Shown piece after piece: positions 43,463 to 52,803 of a stretch of DNA of 64,000 nt (its first letter is position 1; each line of letters opens with the position of its first letter). The stretch is from Candidatus Zixiibacteriota bacterium (GTDB taxonomy: Bacteria; Zixibacteria; MSB-5A5; GN15; FEB-12). The position numbers and the translations under genes are program-made. The stretch covers positions 381,261-445,260 of the forward strand of contig CP070674.1 of the NCBI GenBank assembly GCA_020351995.1. Direction: 5' to 3'. The notes beneath the pieces are model-generated. The model ran no database searches. It worked only from the letters and a program-made list of their open reading frames with translations, and had not been told where the DNA came from.

Positions 43463-43600
43463 CTAGAATATCCCACTGCCCCCGGAATCCCTGAAAAATG
43501 CCCACACGATAGCGATAATCAGCAGCCCGGCCCCAATTAACCCCCAGGCCATACCGGAAATCCCGAGGAATTCAGCCTTCTTTTCTACCTGATTTTCCAT
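43463..43600 (-). CDS. Small single-pass membrane protein (45 aa)
   Basis: Not recognised. The 45-residue product starts 'MENQVEKKAEFLGISG', has one hydrophobic helix (about residues 17-36, 'MAWGLIGAGLLIIAIVWAFF') and ends in a Gly/Ser-rich tail. An AGGTGGG site about 6 bases before the ATG supports real translation. It lies between the dockerin peptidase (convergent) and the DUF4846 gene, whose stop is 71 bases upstream on the same strand. Confidence 0.55.
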   Translation of the reverse strand: MENQVEKKAEFLGISGMAWGLIGAGLLIIAIVWAFFRDSGGSGIF

Positions 43601-43671
43601 AGTTTCCCACCTTATGATTTATTGGACTTACTGGATTAGACCGGATGAACTCGGGCAATGTTGCGGCGATT

Positions 43672-44499
43672 TTACCACCGCTTCAGGTCGGCGCGCTCGA
43701 AGGTCCACTCCGGAGTTCGGATGCGCTCACCAAAATCACAATCGTACCACGGGCTCAAGGTGGCATTGTAGGGGTTTTTCAGAACGTGGATCTCCTGCGC
43801 GGGCATGTAGCTCTGGGCCAGCATGAACATCCGTTTGCCACTCGATTTATCTTCGGCTAAATCGACAACGATCACGGCATGGCCGGGAAACCCGCCCTGG
43901 ATGAAAATGTCGCCAATCTGGATATCACAGGGATCAGTCCTGCGTTTCAGCTCCTTACTTAGCGAAAACGATCCAGCATAGGTAAACACGGTATTGAGAT
44001 ATTCGCGGAAGGTCGCGTACGATGAATCAACAGCGGCGTTTCTGGTCCAGGTGACTTTGTTGCCGTTGACTCTCGGCCGCTTACCTGATATCCAGTCTCT
44101 GAAGGTAGCCCTGTCACCGCTGGTGAAGTTGAAGCTGATGCTGTCAAACATGCCTCGCGAATAGAGATACTCGGCGCGAAGGCGAATGACCGCATCGGCG
44201 CACTGTTGCAGGTCCTTGTTGCCGACATCGATATTAACCACCGCGCAATGGGCCCATTGGTTCCATTTCTTGTCGCCGTTGTAGAGAAGAACCTTTGCAC
44301 CGTCTTCTTTTAGTGGAAGGTGTCGAAGCCACTGGGCGAATGAACCCTCTTCGGCCGGTATCCGTTTGTACTTTTCCGGTACGTCGAACCGTGCTTTTAT
44401 AGTGTTGGTATTGTCATAATGTTGGAGCCACGGGTACTCCTGGCCCAGGGCGGGGCTTATCAGGCATAAACAGACCATAAGAACTGTTATTGATTTCAC
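43672..44499 (-). CDS. DUF4846 domain protein, exported
   Basis: A 275-residue protein with a signal peptide ending 'SPALG' (about 19). The remainder matches DUF4846: 'GSFAQWLRHLPLKEDGAKV', 'QCADAVIRLRAEYLYSRGMF', and the C-terminal 'FPGHAVIVVDLAED' with 'FMLAQSYMPAQEIHVLKNP'. The last part, with conserved Cys, His and Gln residues, recalls a papain/NlpC-like fold, so hydrolase activity is possible but unproven. The start is GTG at 44499 with GGAGAGGG upstream. Neighbour of a papain-like peptidase gene on the same strand, 109 bases away. Confidence 0.85.
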   Translation of the reverse strand: MKSITVLMVCLCLISPALGQEYPWLQHYDNTNTIKARFDVPEKYKRIPAEEGSFAQWLRHLPLKEDGAKVLLYNGDKKWNQWAHCAVVNIDVGNKDLQQCADAVIRLRAEYLYSRGMFDSISFNFTSGDRATFRDWISGKRPRVNGNKVTWTRNAAVDSSYATFREYLNTVFTYAGSFSLSKELKRRTDPCDIQIGDIFIQGGFPGHAVIVVDLAEDKSSGKRMFMLAQSYMPAQEIHVLKNPYNATLSPWYDCDFGERIRTPEWTFERADLKRW

Positions 44500-44608
44500 A
44501 CGGACCCTCTCCGGAAAGGCTGAGTGCTTTCAATATTTATATACGGGATGATCTCGTCGGTTCCGTGGCTGTCTGATACGAGCCTTGCGATTGCACAATT
44601 AGAGCCAG

Positions 44609-45346
44609 CTATTTTGCTGTCCCCCACACAATATAGAAATCATCTATCCCGGTAACGTCGCCGTAAGCGGAGTTGAAATAGCCGCCCTCACCCCATTTTT
44701 CGCCCCAGGAATTGCGGCAAATCCAGTAACCACCGTTCGTAACGGAAGAATCATCACACCATCCGACAATCAGCACCCAGTGACCGCATAAAGCCTCAGA
44801 CTCACCATCGTATTTGTATACACCGCCCCGGTATCGGTCCAGGTCATCGTAAAGGATTAAATTGGTCGCCACCGGGCCGTTGCGTAGAATGGTTTCCTTT
44901 ATCCTTAAGATCCGGTCCGCGAGCGACAGTTTGTCAATTGTGAGCGAGTGAACCTCGCCAACAAAATACTTCCCTTCAAGGTCGTCGATACAGGCCGTGT
45001 CCTTCTGCAGGTATGGGAAGTCGGATTCCAGCACAATCCCGTGGTCGCGGATATATTTCAAGGCGTCCAGGGCGGCGCATCCCGCATTGCAGCCGCATCC
45101 CGGCACGCAGCTTACGACTTGCTGCTCGGATAAATCGACTTCACGGCCGGTTTGCTTCTTAATCAGTGCTTCGGTCAGGGCAACCGCCGCGAATTCGCCA
45201 CATGACCCACAGTTGCCCTGGTGTTTTACAGGGGTGAAGATGCTTGAATCTCGCCAGTCGAACGATGCTGGCAGGTCGTTTTGGGCAAATGACAGATTGC
45301 ACATCAGCAGAATGACAAGCGCTGTCAGGGGTAGCTTTTTGGACAT
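44609..45346 (-). CDS. Secreted papain-like cysteine peptidase (C1A)
   Basis: The 245-residue product has a signal peptide (1-21) but no long propeptide: the mature domain begins almost at once with 'PASFDWRDSSIFTPVKHQGN'. The oxyanion Gln and catalytic Cys are in 'QGNCGSCGEFAAV', the His in 'LCGHWVLIVGW', and the Asn in 'ICRNSWGEKWGEGGYF'. The residue after the catalytic CGSC is Gly, where papains have Trp. Additional Cys pairs ('CVPGCGCNAGC') suggest disulfides. The lack of a clear inhibitory propeptide is unusual for C1A enzymes, though some bacterial members share it. Confidence 0.9.
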   Translation of the reverse strand: MSKKLPLTALVILLMCNLSFAQNDLPASFDWRDSSIFTPVKHQGNCGSCGEFAAVALTEALIKKQTGREVDLSEQQVVSCVPGCGCNAGCAALDALKYIRDHGIVLESDFPYLQKDTACIDDLEGKYFVGEVHSLTIDKLSLADRILRIKETILRNGPVATNLILYDDLDRYRGGVYKYDGESEALCGHWVLIVGWCDDSSVTNGGYWICRNSWGEKWGEGGYFNSAYGDVTGIDDFYIVWGTAK

Positions 45347-45414
45347 GCTAATGTGCTTCTGTTGGATTGATCATAGCATACAATACGAGCTGTGAAGGCT
45401 AATGTTGCGGACGG

Positions 45415-46941
45415 TCACGGCTTCGCTGGTATGCAGTAAAACCAGGCTTCGGTGGTGTCGCGAAACAGGAAGGGCTTGATGAGGGATTCGAGCTCAGTGA
45501 ATAGGGCAGAGTCGGATAGGTTCAATGTGGCCATGATATCATTCTTCGCAAATAACTGCCATCGGATTGGCTGGTAACGCGACCGATGGATAATATAAAG
45601 GTCCGGGCTTCGCTTGCAGAATAACGGTTGGGAGATAAAAATCCGGTCGTTTTCCACAATCTCGGGCAGAAGAAAAGCGTCGGCCTGCGGCAGAAACTGA
45701 ACCGTTTTCAGGTCGTGTTCAAGGCATGTGGACTCGATGAATTCAGTCACCTTTCTCCGGTCGTATTGCGACAGGTATGGTACACGACCCTCAAAACGCA
45801 AATCCCACCACTCCATTCGGAAGGGATACTGATCGATGCTCTTGATGGTACCGCTGTGGTAGTTCCAGTAAACGACCAGAATCGCTGCTAATGTGAACAA
45901 CGTGTAATTGACGGCACGATGCCGGAGGGCCTTCCGGTCGATGGCGACATTAAAGGCTACGTGCAGAGCTATTACTGACAAACATATCAGGCCGATACCC
46001 GAAATTATCTCATACCACATCTCCATTCCGATTCTTTGAATCGACCAGGCCGGGATCGCGAAGGCCAGGACCACGGGAATGTTAATGCCGGCGCGTCTCC
46101 GGTAAATGATGGCGGCAACGGTGATGATCAGAACAGGTATTGTCCCGAAGCTTAGAAGCGTGCTGACAATGTCACGCTCTCCCTTTCGCTGGAACTGAAA
46201 GGCAAGGTCATCGGCAAAATGCGACCAGTTGCCAGCTATGTATATCAGGTACAATCCCCATAGTACGACCGCGGCGAGCATCCACATCAAGTCGGACCGC
46301 GTGAATCCTTTCAAGCCCTGTCCGAATACGCGGGTAAGAACCAGATAAATAACAGCGCCGCCGAGGAAGACAAAACCATTAGGGTGAATTAATGGTGTCA
46401 TGGCAATAAGAAAGAGACCCTTCCAGGGGTGTTGGCGGTCGATAAACAGAAAGCCTATGAGAATGAAAAAGATCAGCATGGTTTCCGGGCGGGCTACGTT
46501 GCCGCTTGCGACAAAAGAGATGTTCAAAAACACGATCCCGGCGATTATCAGCGATACCAGGGCCAGCCGATGCCGTTTAATCAGTACCGATAGAATGAAA
46601 AAGGAGAGCAGCAGTAACGCGAAGGAAAAGGACCTTGCAACATCGAGCGAAACCCCGAATACCTTGAAACACAGCCCCAACGCGATAAGGTATCCGGGGG
46701 GCAACCAGAAGATGGTACGATCCGGGTTCAGGTGCTCGGAAAAGAGAGTGTTATTCTCCGCGAGACCAACGGCCTGCCACATGAAATGAGATTCATCGGG
46801 CCATGGCGTCGGTACGGCATAACCCGCGCGTGTATGCAGCCAGACCTGAAAGGCGAGAAAGACAAAAAAAAGGCCCCAGAACCAGAGGTCCTTTCCGAAA
46901 GGTTTAACGAATCTGTACCTGGCAGGATGTTTCACGAACAC
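45415..46941 (-). CDS. GT39/ArnT-like membrane glycosyltransferase
   Basis: A GT-C fold integral membrane protein of 508 residues, with about ten hydrophobic helices in the first two thirds and a soluble C-terminal end. The first loop has the acidic motif 'PTPWPDESHFMWQAVGLAEN', equivalent to the DD/DE catalytic site of PMT/ArnT enzymes, and 'WLPPGYLIALGLCFKVFGV' is another family block. Uses a polyprenyl-phosphate sugar donor in related enzymes; the acceptor is unknown. The start is GTG at 46941, no strong SD, with a nearby GTG alternative at 46935. Confidence 0.82.
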   Translation of the reverse strand: MFVKHPARYRFVKPFGKDLWFWGLFFVFLAFQVWLHTRAGYAVPTPWPDESHFMWQAVGLAENNTLFSEHLNPDRTIFWLPPGYLIALGLCFKVFGVSLDVARSFSFALLLLSFFILSVLIKRHRLALVSLIIAGIVFLNISFVASGNVARPETMLIFFILIGFLFIDRQHPWKGLFLIAMTPLIHPNGFVFLGGAVIYLVLTRVFGQGLKGFTRSDLMWMLAAVVLWGLYLIYIAGNWSHFADDLAFQFQRKGERDIVSTLLSFGTIPVLIITVAAIIYRRRAGINIPVVLAFAIPAWSIQRIGMEMWYEIISGIGLICLSVIALHVAFNVAIDRKALRHRAVNYTLFTLAAILVVYWNYHSGTIKSIDQYPFRMEWWDLRFEGRVPYLSQYDRRKVTEFIESTCLEHDLKTVQFLPQADAFLLPEIVENDRIFISQPLFCKRSPDLYIIHRSRYQPIRWQLFAKNDIMATLNLSDSALFTELESLIKPFLFRDTTEAWFYCIPAKP

Positions 46942-46996
46942 TCAACTACTTCGCGTTTCCCTTGAAGTTGGGTCAAAATGCAAACCGTACGCTAAT

Positions 46997-47626
46997 ATGT
47001 CAATTCTAAACATCTCGGCCTTGCTCCATACCGCGCAACATGCTATATTCCGGCACGTGTTCAAGAATGTTCAAATAGATACACCACGGCTCATCCTGCG
47101 GCCGTTCACGCTCGACGATATCCCGGCTTTCCATGCTATCCTGTCGCAGCCGGAAGTGATGTACTACCTTCCCGAAGGCGTAATGACGCTCGGCGAAGTG
47201 CGGGAAATTGTCGAATGGTATCAAATGTGCTATGAAAAGGACACGCCGGAGAATATCATCAAATGGACGCTGGCGGTGTGGTTGAAGTCCGACGGGACCC
47301 CGGAGCAGACTGAGGCACACCCCGAACTAATCGGCTGGGCGGGAGTTGGGCCGCTGGAGTTCGATGAGAGCCAAATCGAGATATTCTACGGTTTGGCCAG
47401 GCATCACTGGGGGAGAGGCTACGCCACGGAAGCCGCCAGAGCGGTGCTTGATTACGCCTTCGGTACTATCGGTATAAAGCGTCTGGTTGGGATAGCCAAC
47501 CCGGAGAACGCTGCATCCGTGAAAGTTCTCGAAAAGATCGGCATGACCTTTGAGAAGAAGCTAGTCGGTCTGCCCGAGAAATTCGCCAACGACGAGGGCT
47601 CATATTTCTACTGCAAGCCTGTTTAA
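46997..47626 (+). CDS. GNAT-family N-acetyltransferase (RimJ/RimL type)
   Basis: Acetyl-CoA-dependent acetyltransferase. 'IDTPRLILRPFTLDDIPAFH' is the RimJ/RimL-type N-terminal block. The acetyl-CoA site is 'HHWGRGYATEAARAVLDYAF', and 'GIANPENAASVKVLEKIGMT' completes the fold. Length is 209 residues from ATG 46997. About 27 residues precede the conserved block, so a GTG near 47057 ('VFKNVQIDTP') could be the true start; no SD decides. The substrate may be a protein N-terminus or a small amine; the sequence does not tell. Confidence 0.88.
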   Translation: MSILNISALLHTAQHAIFRHVFKNVQIDTPRLILRPFTLDDIPAFHAILSQPEVMYYLPEGVMTLGEVREIVEWYQMCYEKDTPENIIKWTLAVWLKSDGTPEQTEAHPELIGWAGVGPLEFDESQIEIFYGLARHHWGRGYATEAARAVLDYAFGTIGIKRLVGIANPENAASVKVLEKIGMTFEKKLVGLPEKFANDEGSYFYCKPV

Positions 47627-47703
47627 CATTCGGTAACCCCCTCCAACAATATCCGGTCAGTTTTTCGTACAATAAATGTCTAACCATTATTGGAGAACGC
47701 ATC

Positions 47704-48126
47704 ATGCCGGATATCAAACATCTCTTAACAATCGAAGCACCTGCAAGCAAAGTATACAAAGCCATCACCGACGAGAAAGGCCTGGCGGGCTGGTGGACAG
47801 AAGAAACCAAAGCTGAACCGACGGTCGGCTCAATAGCCGAGTTCAGGTTCGGCGAGCGGTACCTCAATCGCATGCGAATAACGGACCTTGTGCCGCATAA
47901 GAAAGTGACCTGGGAATGTATCGAGGGCGACAAGGAGTGGATAGGTACCAGATTCGTCTTCGATCTCGAAGAGCGTGAAGGCAAAACGGTAACTCGGTTT
48001 GCCCACGCTGATTGGCGGGCTGATACTGATCTGTATGCGTTGTGCAATTACCACTGGGGAAGGTACATGGTCAGCCTGAAGAACTACTGCGAAACCGGCA
48101 AAGGGGCACCGTATCAGGAGCCATAG
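47704..48126 (+). CDS. SRPBCC / AHSA1-like domain protein
   Basis: A 140-residue cytoplasmic protein with the START-like fold. The opening 'IEAPASKVYKAITDEKGLAG' followed by 'WWTEETKAEPTVGS' is diagnostic of the Aha1-C (AHSA1) family. It binds small hydrophobic ligands in many members; no catalytic residue is known. GGAGAA lies before the ATG. It follows the GNAT gene by 77 bases and may share its transcript. Confidence 0.88.
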   Translation: MPDIKHLLTIEAPASKVYKAITDEKGLAGWWTEETKAEPTVGSIAEFRFGERYLNRMRITDLVPHKKVTWECIEGDKEWIGTRFVFDLEEREGKTVTRFAHADWRADTDLYALCNYHWGRYMVSLKNYCETGKGAPYQEP

Positions 48127-48271
48127 CGCTCGTGGGCCATTGTCTTTGCGAGAATGCTCTCGTAAGTCGTTCACGGCCTGCGTATAAGGTTTAAGACGCG
48201 GGCATACGTTTAAGTAAGCTGTCTTTTTACCATCAATATATGAAACTGGCAATCCCAGTTCGGAGGAAAGC

Positions 48272-48805
48272 ATGTCCAAAGCAATCGTGTCGTCGTTCAG
48301 GGTTTTCCTTGTGGCCGGGGCCGTGCTCCTATGCGCTCTGGCTCTGGGGTGTCAGCAGCAACTGGCCGATGCCACCATGGTCGGACAAGCAGCGAAGAGT
48401 GTTATGATCAATGTGGCCGAGATTTACAACACGGGTAACGTGGAGTTGGTTGGGGCGGTAATCTCGCCCCAGTATCTGGGCCATTTCTCGCCCTTGGAAG
48501 AGCCGGTTATCGGCAGGAAAGGATTTACGGAATGGGTGCTGGTCAATCGCGCCGCTTATTCGGATTTACGGGTTAATATCAACGAGATGGTCGCTGAAAA
48601 CAATATGATCTGTGTGAAGTGGACTGTCACAGGTACTCACACCGGGAAACTATTCGATATCGAGCCAACCGGAAACTGGGTCAGGGTCGAAGGTTTGACA
48701 ATGGCCCGGCTGGAAGGAGGGAAGATTATCGAAGAATGGATAATATGGGATGTCCTCGATTTCTACGGGCAATTAGGTGTTGAGATGACACCTGGCCAAA
48801 TTTAA
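48272..48805 (+). CDS. NTF2/SnoaL-like (ester-cyclase type) lipoprotein, copy 1
   Basis: A 177-residue protein with a signal peptide and lipobox 'ALALGCQQQ'. It then has an NTF2-like cone domain: 'IYNTGNVELVGAVISPQYLG', 'GRKGFTEWVLVNRAAYSDLR', 'VKWTVTGTHTGKLFDIEPTG' and 'GGKIIEEWIIWD'. Aspartates and His of the SnoaL-like pocket are partly kept. Two close paralogues lie at 55208 and 55779. GGAGG precedes the ATG by 5 bases. The function is unknown; binding or turnover of a small envelope metabolite is possible. Confidence 0.85.
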   Translation: MSKAIVSSFRVFLVAGAVLLCALALGCQQQLADATMVGQAAKSVMINVAEIYNTGNVELVGAVISPQYLGHFSPLEEPVIGRKGFTEWVLVNRAAYSDLRVNINEMVAENNMICVKWTVTGTHTGKLFDIEPTGNWVRVEGLTMARLEGGKIIEEWIIWDVLDFYGQLGVEMTPGQI

Positions 48806-48845
48806 AGGTAACGGATTTCATTATCCTTACCTGTTCCCAAAAAAA

Positions 48846-48871
48846 ACCGCCCCGATTGGGGCGGTCTTTTT
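48846..48871. terminator. Bidirectional terminator
   Basis: ACCGCCCC / GGGGCGGT, an 8-bp stem with a 4-base loop (48846-48865), extended by A/T pairs. T-runs on both sides (AAAAAAAA before, CTTTTTC after) serve the convergent NTF2-like and PepF genes. Confidence 0.93.
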
Positions 48872-48889
48872 CATGAATTTCAGAAGACG

Positions 48890-50788
48890 TTAAAGTTTCG
48901 CGAGTTCTTCTTCCAGCCGTGTAACAAGACGATCCATATCCTCAACAACGTATGTATAAGTGGCCGGATCGGACATATCGACGCCGGCTTTCAACAGCTG
49001 ATTCATGGGGTGGTCGTTGCCGCCGGACTTGAGCAGTTCGAGATACCTGCCGATTGCTCTCTCACGGGTTTTTTTGTCGGACGAACGGATATCTCTGAGA
49101 ATGTTTTCAGCGGCGGCGTGACTGGTCGAATACTGAAAGACATAGAAGGGGGAAACATACAGATGCGGTATTCGACACCAGTTGGAGCCGTACAGGGTGT
49201 CGTAAACCATTGCCTCTCCGGCCTGTTCCTTCCATAGGTCGGAGTAAAGAGCGGTAAGGATGTCGGCGGTTATGGGCTGTCCCTGTTCGGCTAAACGGTG
49301 CACTTGCAGCTCGTAATCAGCGTACATGGTGCGATTGTAGAAAGTGTATACGAGATCGTCAATAATGCGGACCAGTATTGCGACTCGCTCGTACGGATCT
49401 TTCATGTGTTCGAGCAGGTAATCAAAAAACAGAGCCTCGTTGATGGCGGACGCGACTTCAGCTACGAACAGAGAATACTGGCAGGTCGAGATCGGCTGGT
49501 GTTTCTGAGCCAGGTAAGTGTGCATGGCGTGGCCCATTTCGTGGGCAAGTACCATGGCCGCGGTGAGAGTATTATTGTAATTCAGAAGGATATAAGGGTG
49601 TATCCCGTAGACTTCATCACAGTAACCACCGGTGGATTTGCCCTTAGTTTCATACACGTCGACCCAGCGATTGTCAATTGCCTGCCTGACAATCTGCTGA
49701 TAATCCTTCCCCAGCGGTGCCACCGACTCACAAACCCATTGGGTGGCTTTGTCGTATTCGACAGTCAACTCAACATCCACGACCGGGATACTGGCGTCAT
49801 AGGAGTGATATTCGCTGAGCCCGAGAGCCTTCTTTCGGACCTTGTGATAACGGTGTAGAGGCTCCAGGCCGTTCCTGACAGTGTTGATCAAGGTCTCGAC
49901 GACCTCGACCGGAATGGCATTAGCGTCGAGCGACGCTTCGAGGCATGAGCCGTAGTCTCGGGCCTGTGCGTGAGCCCAGTTGGTTTGCACGACACCATCG
50001 TATATGGCAGCGTATGTATTGCGGTTGACATGGTAGGCCTTGTACAGTGCCTCAAAAGCCGCCGCGCGGTCTTGCTGTCCACGATTGGTGGAAGCTATTC
50101 TGTCATAGTTGCCCTCGGTTATTGTCACGGTCTCGCCGTCGGAGAGCATTACCGAATTATAGACCATGTCGGAGACTGTGAGATTCTTATAGACTGTATA
50201 AGGAATGGCCGATGTAGGGGCAAAGTATGACAGAAGACGCTCTTTATCCTCGTCGAGAACGTGGCTTTGCTGACGGTAAGCGTCTTCAATGGAAAAGCGG
50301 TATGGCTCGAGGTTCGGGTATTCATTCAGCCATTGTTGCATCGTATCTCTCGGGAGAGACAACATTTCCGGCGTGAACCACGATAATGCCACTATGAATT
50401 TGCTGAAGAGTATCTGAACTCTCTGTAGTCTGGCCGCAACCTCGTTATCTGCATTGTTGAGCGCCAGGGTAAGGCCGGGAAACTTATAGACGCGGTAGGC
50501 AAGTTCGGAGAGGTCGTCAGACATTTTGAACGCCCGGTGAATGTTCTCCGGTCCGTCCGACAGGGTGCCTTTGAGAGCGGCGAACCGCGTCGCCAGAGTG
50601 TCCAGTTGGGCCAGTTCGATCTCCCAGGCTGTCCAATCGGGATACACGTGGGTCAGATCCCAGGTATATTTGGGGTCAATATCGTTTCGGTTGGGAATAC
50701 TGCCGGTTTGAGCGAGAGTTGATGCCGCGAGCAGCAGAATCAATGCGGGTAATACAGCTCGGTGAAATTTGCCATTTGGTCCTGGCAT
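48890..50788 (-). CDS. pepF: Secreted M3-family oligopeptidase (PepF-like), copy 1
   Basis: Oligoendopeptidase F type zinc peptidase, 632 residues. Unlike cytoplasmic PepF it carries a signal peptide ('AVLPALILLLAASTLAQ'), so it acts outside the cytoplasm. The zinc motif is in 'VLAHEMGHAMHTYLA', with the third ligand Glu expected in 'FVAEVASAINEALFF'. 'YTWDLTHVYPDWTAWE' is the PepF N-terminal block. ATG 50788 has AGGAG before it; a longer reading adds 13 residues without an SD. Copy 2 lies immediately upstream in the same direction and has exactly the same length, separated by a terminator. Confidence 0.92.
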   Translation of the reverse strand: MPGPNGKFHRAVLPALILLLAASTLAQTGSIPNRNDIDPKYTWDLTHVYPDWTAWEIELAQLDTLATRFAALKGTLSDGPENIHRAFKMSDDLSELAYRVYKFPGLTLALNNADNEVAARLQRVQILFSKFIVALSWFTPEMLSLPRDTMQQWLNEYPNLEPYRFSIEDAYRQQSHVLDEDKERLLSYFAPTSAIPYTVYKNLTVSDMVYNSVMLSDGETVTITEGNYDRIASTNRGQQDRAAAFEALYKAYHVNRNTYAAIYDGVVQTNWAHAQARDYGSCLEASLDANAIPVEVVETLINTVRNGLEPLHRYHKVRKKALGLSEYHSYDASIPVVDVELTVEYDKATQWVCESVAPLGKDYQQIVRQAIDNRWVDVYETKGKSTGGYCDEVYGIHPYILLNYNNTLTAAMVLAHEMGHAMHTYLAQKHQPISTCQYSLFVAEVASAINEALFFDYLLEHMKDPYERVAILVRIIDDLVYTFYNRTMYADYELQVHRLAEQGQPITADILTALYSDLWKEQAGEAMVYDTLYGSNWCRIPHLYVSPFYVFQYSTSHAAAENILRDIRSSDKKTRERAIGRYLELLKSGGNDHPMNQLLKAGVDMSDPATYTYVVEDMDRLVTRLEEELAKL

Positions 50789-50815
50789 GGGACTTCTCCT
50801 CTTGAGGTGTGATTG

Positions 50816-50849
50816 AAAAGCGAGCACAGGGGTTTAGTCCCTGTGCTCG
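50816..50849 (-). terminator. Terminator of the second PepF gene
   Basis: CGAGCACAGGG / CCCTGTGCTCG, a perfect 11-bp stem with a 7-base loop (50821-50849). On the minus strand it is followed by CTTTTC. It separates the two pepF genes into independent units, unless read-through occurs. Confidence 0.9.
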
Positions 50850-50904
50850 GATATATACGATGCGAGTATCCCCACTGACTCGTACCACTGATTTCATGGT
50901 CTCA

Positions 50905-52803
50905 TCAAAGCTTTGCCATTTCCTCCTCGAGCTGGGTCACCAGCCTGTCCATGTGGCGGATGACTGCAGTGTAGGTTTCGGGGTCGGTCATATCTATGCC
51001 CGCTTTGCGAAGTTGCTCCGCGGGATAGTCATTCCCACCCGATTTCAGCAGGGTCATGTACTTATCCAGAGCCTGCTCTCGAACTTCCTTATCTTCAGAG
51101 CGGATTTCCTCCAGTAGCTTGGCGGCCGCCGCATAGCAGGAAGCATACTGATAAACATAGAAAGGCGCATCGTAGAAGTGGCTGATGCGACACCAGATGG
51201 ACCCATAGAGTGAGTCGACGGCCCGGGAGTCGCCGGATGCGGCCCTTTCAAGGTCAAAGCTGATCTTGGTCAGTACATCGGCTGTGATCGGCTGGCTCTG
51301 TTCTACAAGTCGGTGCGCTTGCAACTCATAGTCGGCGAACTGAGTTTGAAGATAAAATGTACCCTCGAGATCCTGGATGGCCATGAGGAGCATTTCAATG
51401 CGTTCCTTCGGGTCGGTGGAGCGCTCCATCAGGTAGTCAAGCAACAGCGCCTCGTTGATTGCCGAGGCAACCTCGGCTACAAATATGGTATATCCGGAGG
51501 TGGCAGTAGGTTGATTCTCGTTGGATAGCCAGGTATGGCAGCAGTGGGCAACTTCGTGCGCGAGCGTGAACACCGAAGTCAGGGTGTTATTGTAATTCAG
51601 CAGCATGTACGGATGGACACCGTAGACATTGGCCGAGAACGCTCCCGAGTATTTGCCCTGGGCCTCATAGACGTCGATCCAGCGGTTCTCCAGGGATTGC
51701 TTGACCACCTCGCGGTACTCCTTACCGAGTGGCTCCACCGACTCGTACGTCCACTTCTTGGCCAGCTCGTAATCGTAGGTCTTGTCCAGTTCTATCAGCG
51801 GAATACGGCCGTCATAGCCGTAGTATTCCTCCAGTCCCAGCGTCTTGGCGCGAAGCTTGTGATAGCGCTGGAGCGGTTCATAACCGTTCTTCACAGCGTC
51901 GATCAACAGCTCGACAACTTTTACGGGAATGTTGTTCGGGTTGAGAGCGGCCTCTATACACGAACCGTAATTACGCGCCTGAGCTTCGGCCCAGTTGCTC
52001 TGCATAATGCTGTTGTAAATTGAGGCATAGGTGTTGCGGTTGGCGTGATAAACGCCGTAAAGAGTCCTGAAGGCTAAGCGGCGGTCGTCTTGATTGTAAT
52101 TGGTTGCCAGGGTGTTGGAATACTTACCCTCTGTCATAGTGACGGTTTCACCCGTAGAAAGCGCGACATCTTCATACTTGATGTCAGAAGTAGATAGATC
52201 GTTATAGATCGACGAGGGCGTTCCGGAGAATGTGGAATAGTACGAAAGCAACTTTTCCTTCTCTTCGTCGAGAACATGCTCCTGCAGACGGTAGGCATTT
52301 TCAATGCCAAAACGATAGGGGGTCAGTTTTTCGTTTTCATCCAGCCATTCCTTCATCGTATCCCAGGGAATAGACAGCAGTTCGGGGTTGAACCACGATG
52401 TGGCCGTGCCGAATTTGGCCATCAGAAGCTGAACCTGTTGCAGCTTTGCCGAATATTCGTTGTTGGCATTGTCCAGCACCAGGTGCAGATCGGGATACCG
52501 GTATACTCGGAACAATAAGGCCGTGAGGTCATCACTCATTTTGTAGGCCTTATAAAGATTATCCGGTCCGCCGGCCAGGGATCCTTTCAGGGCGGCATAG
52601 TCGTCCATCAGTTTTTCGAGGTCTTTCAGACCCGCCTCCCAGGTTCCCCAGTCGGGGTAGATGTGGTTCAAATCCCATTTGTACTCGTCATCGATTTCGC
52701 TTCGCGGGGTAATGCCGCCGCTCTGGCCCATTACAGAGGCGGATAGAGCCAAAATGGTCAGCAGCGTCACGAGATAACCGATTGTTCTGCGAGTTGTCAA
52801 CAT
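50905..52803 (-). CDS. pepF: Secreted M3-family oligopeptidase (PepF-like), copy 2
   Basis: A 632-residue paralogue of the preceding copy, with the signal peptide 'IGYLVTLLTILALSASVMGQ', the block 'YKWDLNHIYPDWGTWE', and the zinc motif 'TLAHEVAHCCHTWLS' followed by 'FVAEVASAINEALLL'. ATG 52803 with AAGGAG 7 bases upstream is the start; the much longer in-frame reading to 53229 has no SD and reads through non-coding DNA. Both copies keep the zinc ligands, so both should be active, perhaps with different peptide preference. They are typical of tandem duplication followed by divergence. Confidence 0.92.
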   Translation of the reverse strand: MLTTRRTIGYLVTLLTILALSASVMGQSGGITPRSEIDDEYKWDLNHIYPDWGTWEAGLKDLEKLMDDYAALKGSLAGGPDNLYKAYKMSDDLTALLFRVYRYPDLHLVLDNANNEYSAKLQQVQLLMAKFGTATSWFNPELLSIPWDTMKEWLDENEKLTPYRFGIENAYRLQEHVLDEEKEKLLSYYSTFSGTPSSIYNDLSTSDIKYEDVALSTGETVTMTEGKYSNTLATNYNQDDRRLAFRTLYGVYHANRNTYASIYNSIMQSNWAEAQARNYGSCIEAALNPNNIPVKVVELLIDAVKNGYEPLQRYHKLRAKTLGLEEYYGYDGRIPLIELDKTYDYELAKKWTYESVEPLGKEYREVVKQSLENRWIDVYEAQGKYSGAFSANVYGVHPYMLLNYNNTLTSVFTLAHEVAHCCHTWLSNENQPTATSGYTIFVAEVASAINEALLLDYLMERSTDPKERIEMLLMAIQDLEGTFYLQTQFADYELQAHRLVEQSQPITADVLTKISFDLERAASGDSRAVDSLYGSIWCRISHFYDAPFYVYQYASCYAAAAKLLEEIRSEDKEVREQALDKYMTLLKSGGNDYPAEQLRKAGIDMTDPETYTAVIRHMDRLVTQLEEEMAKL

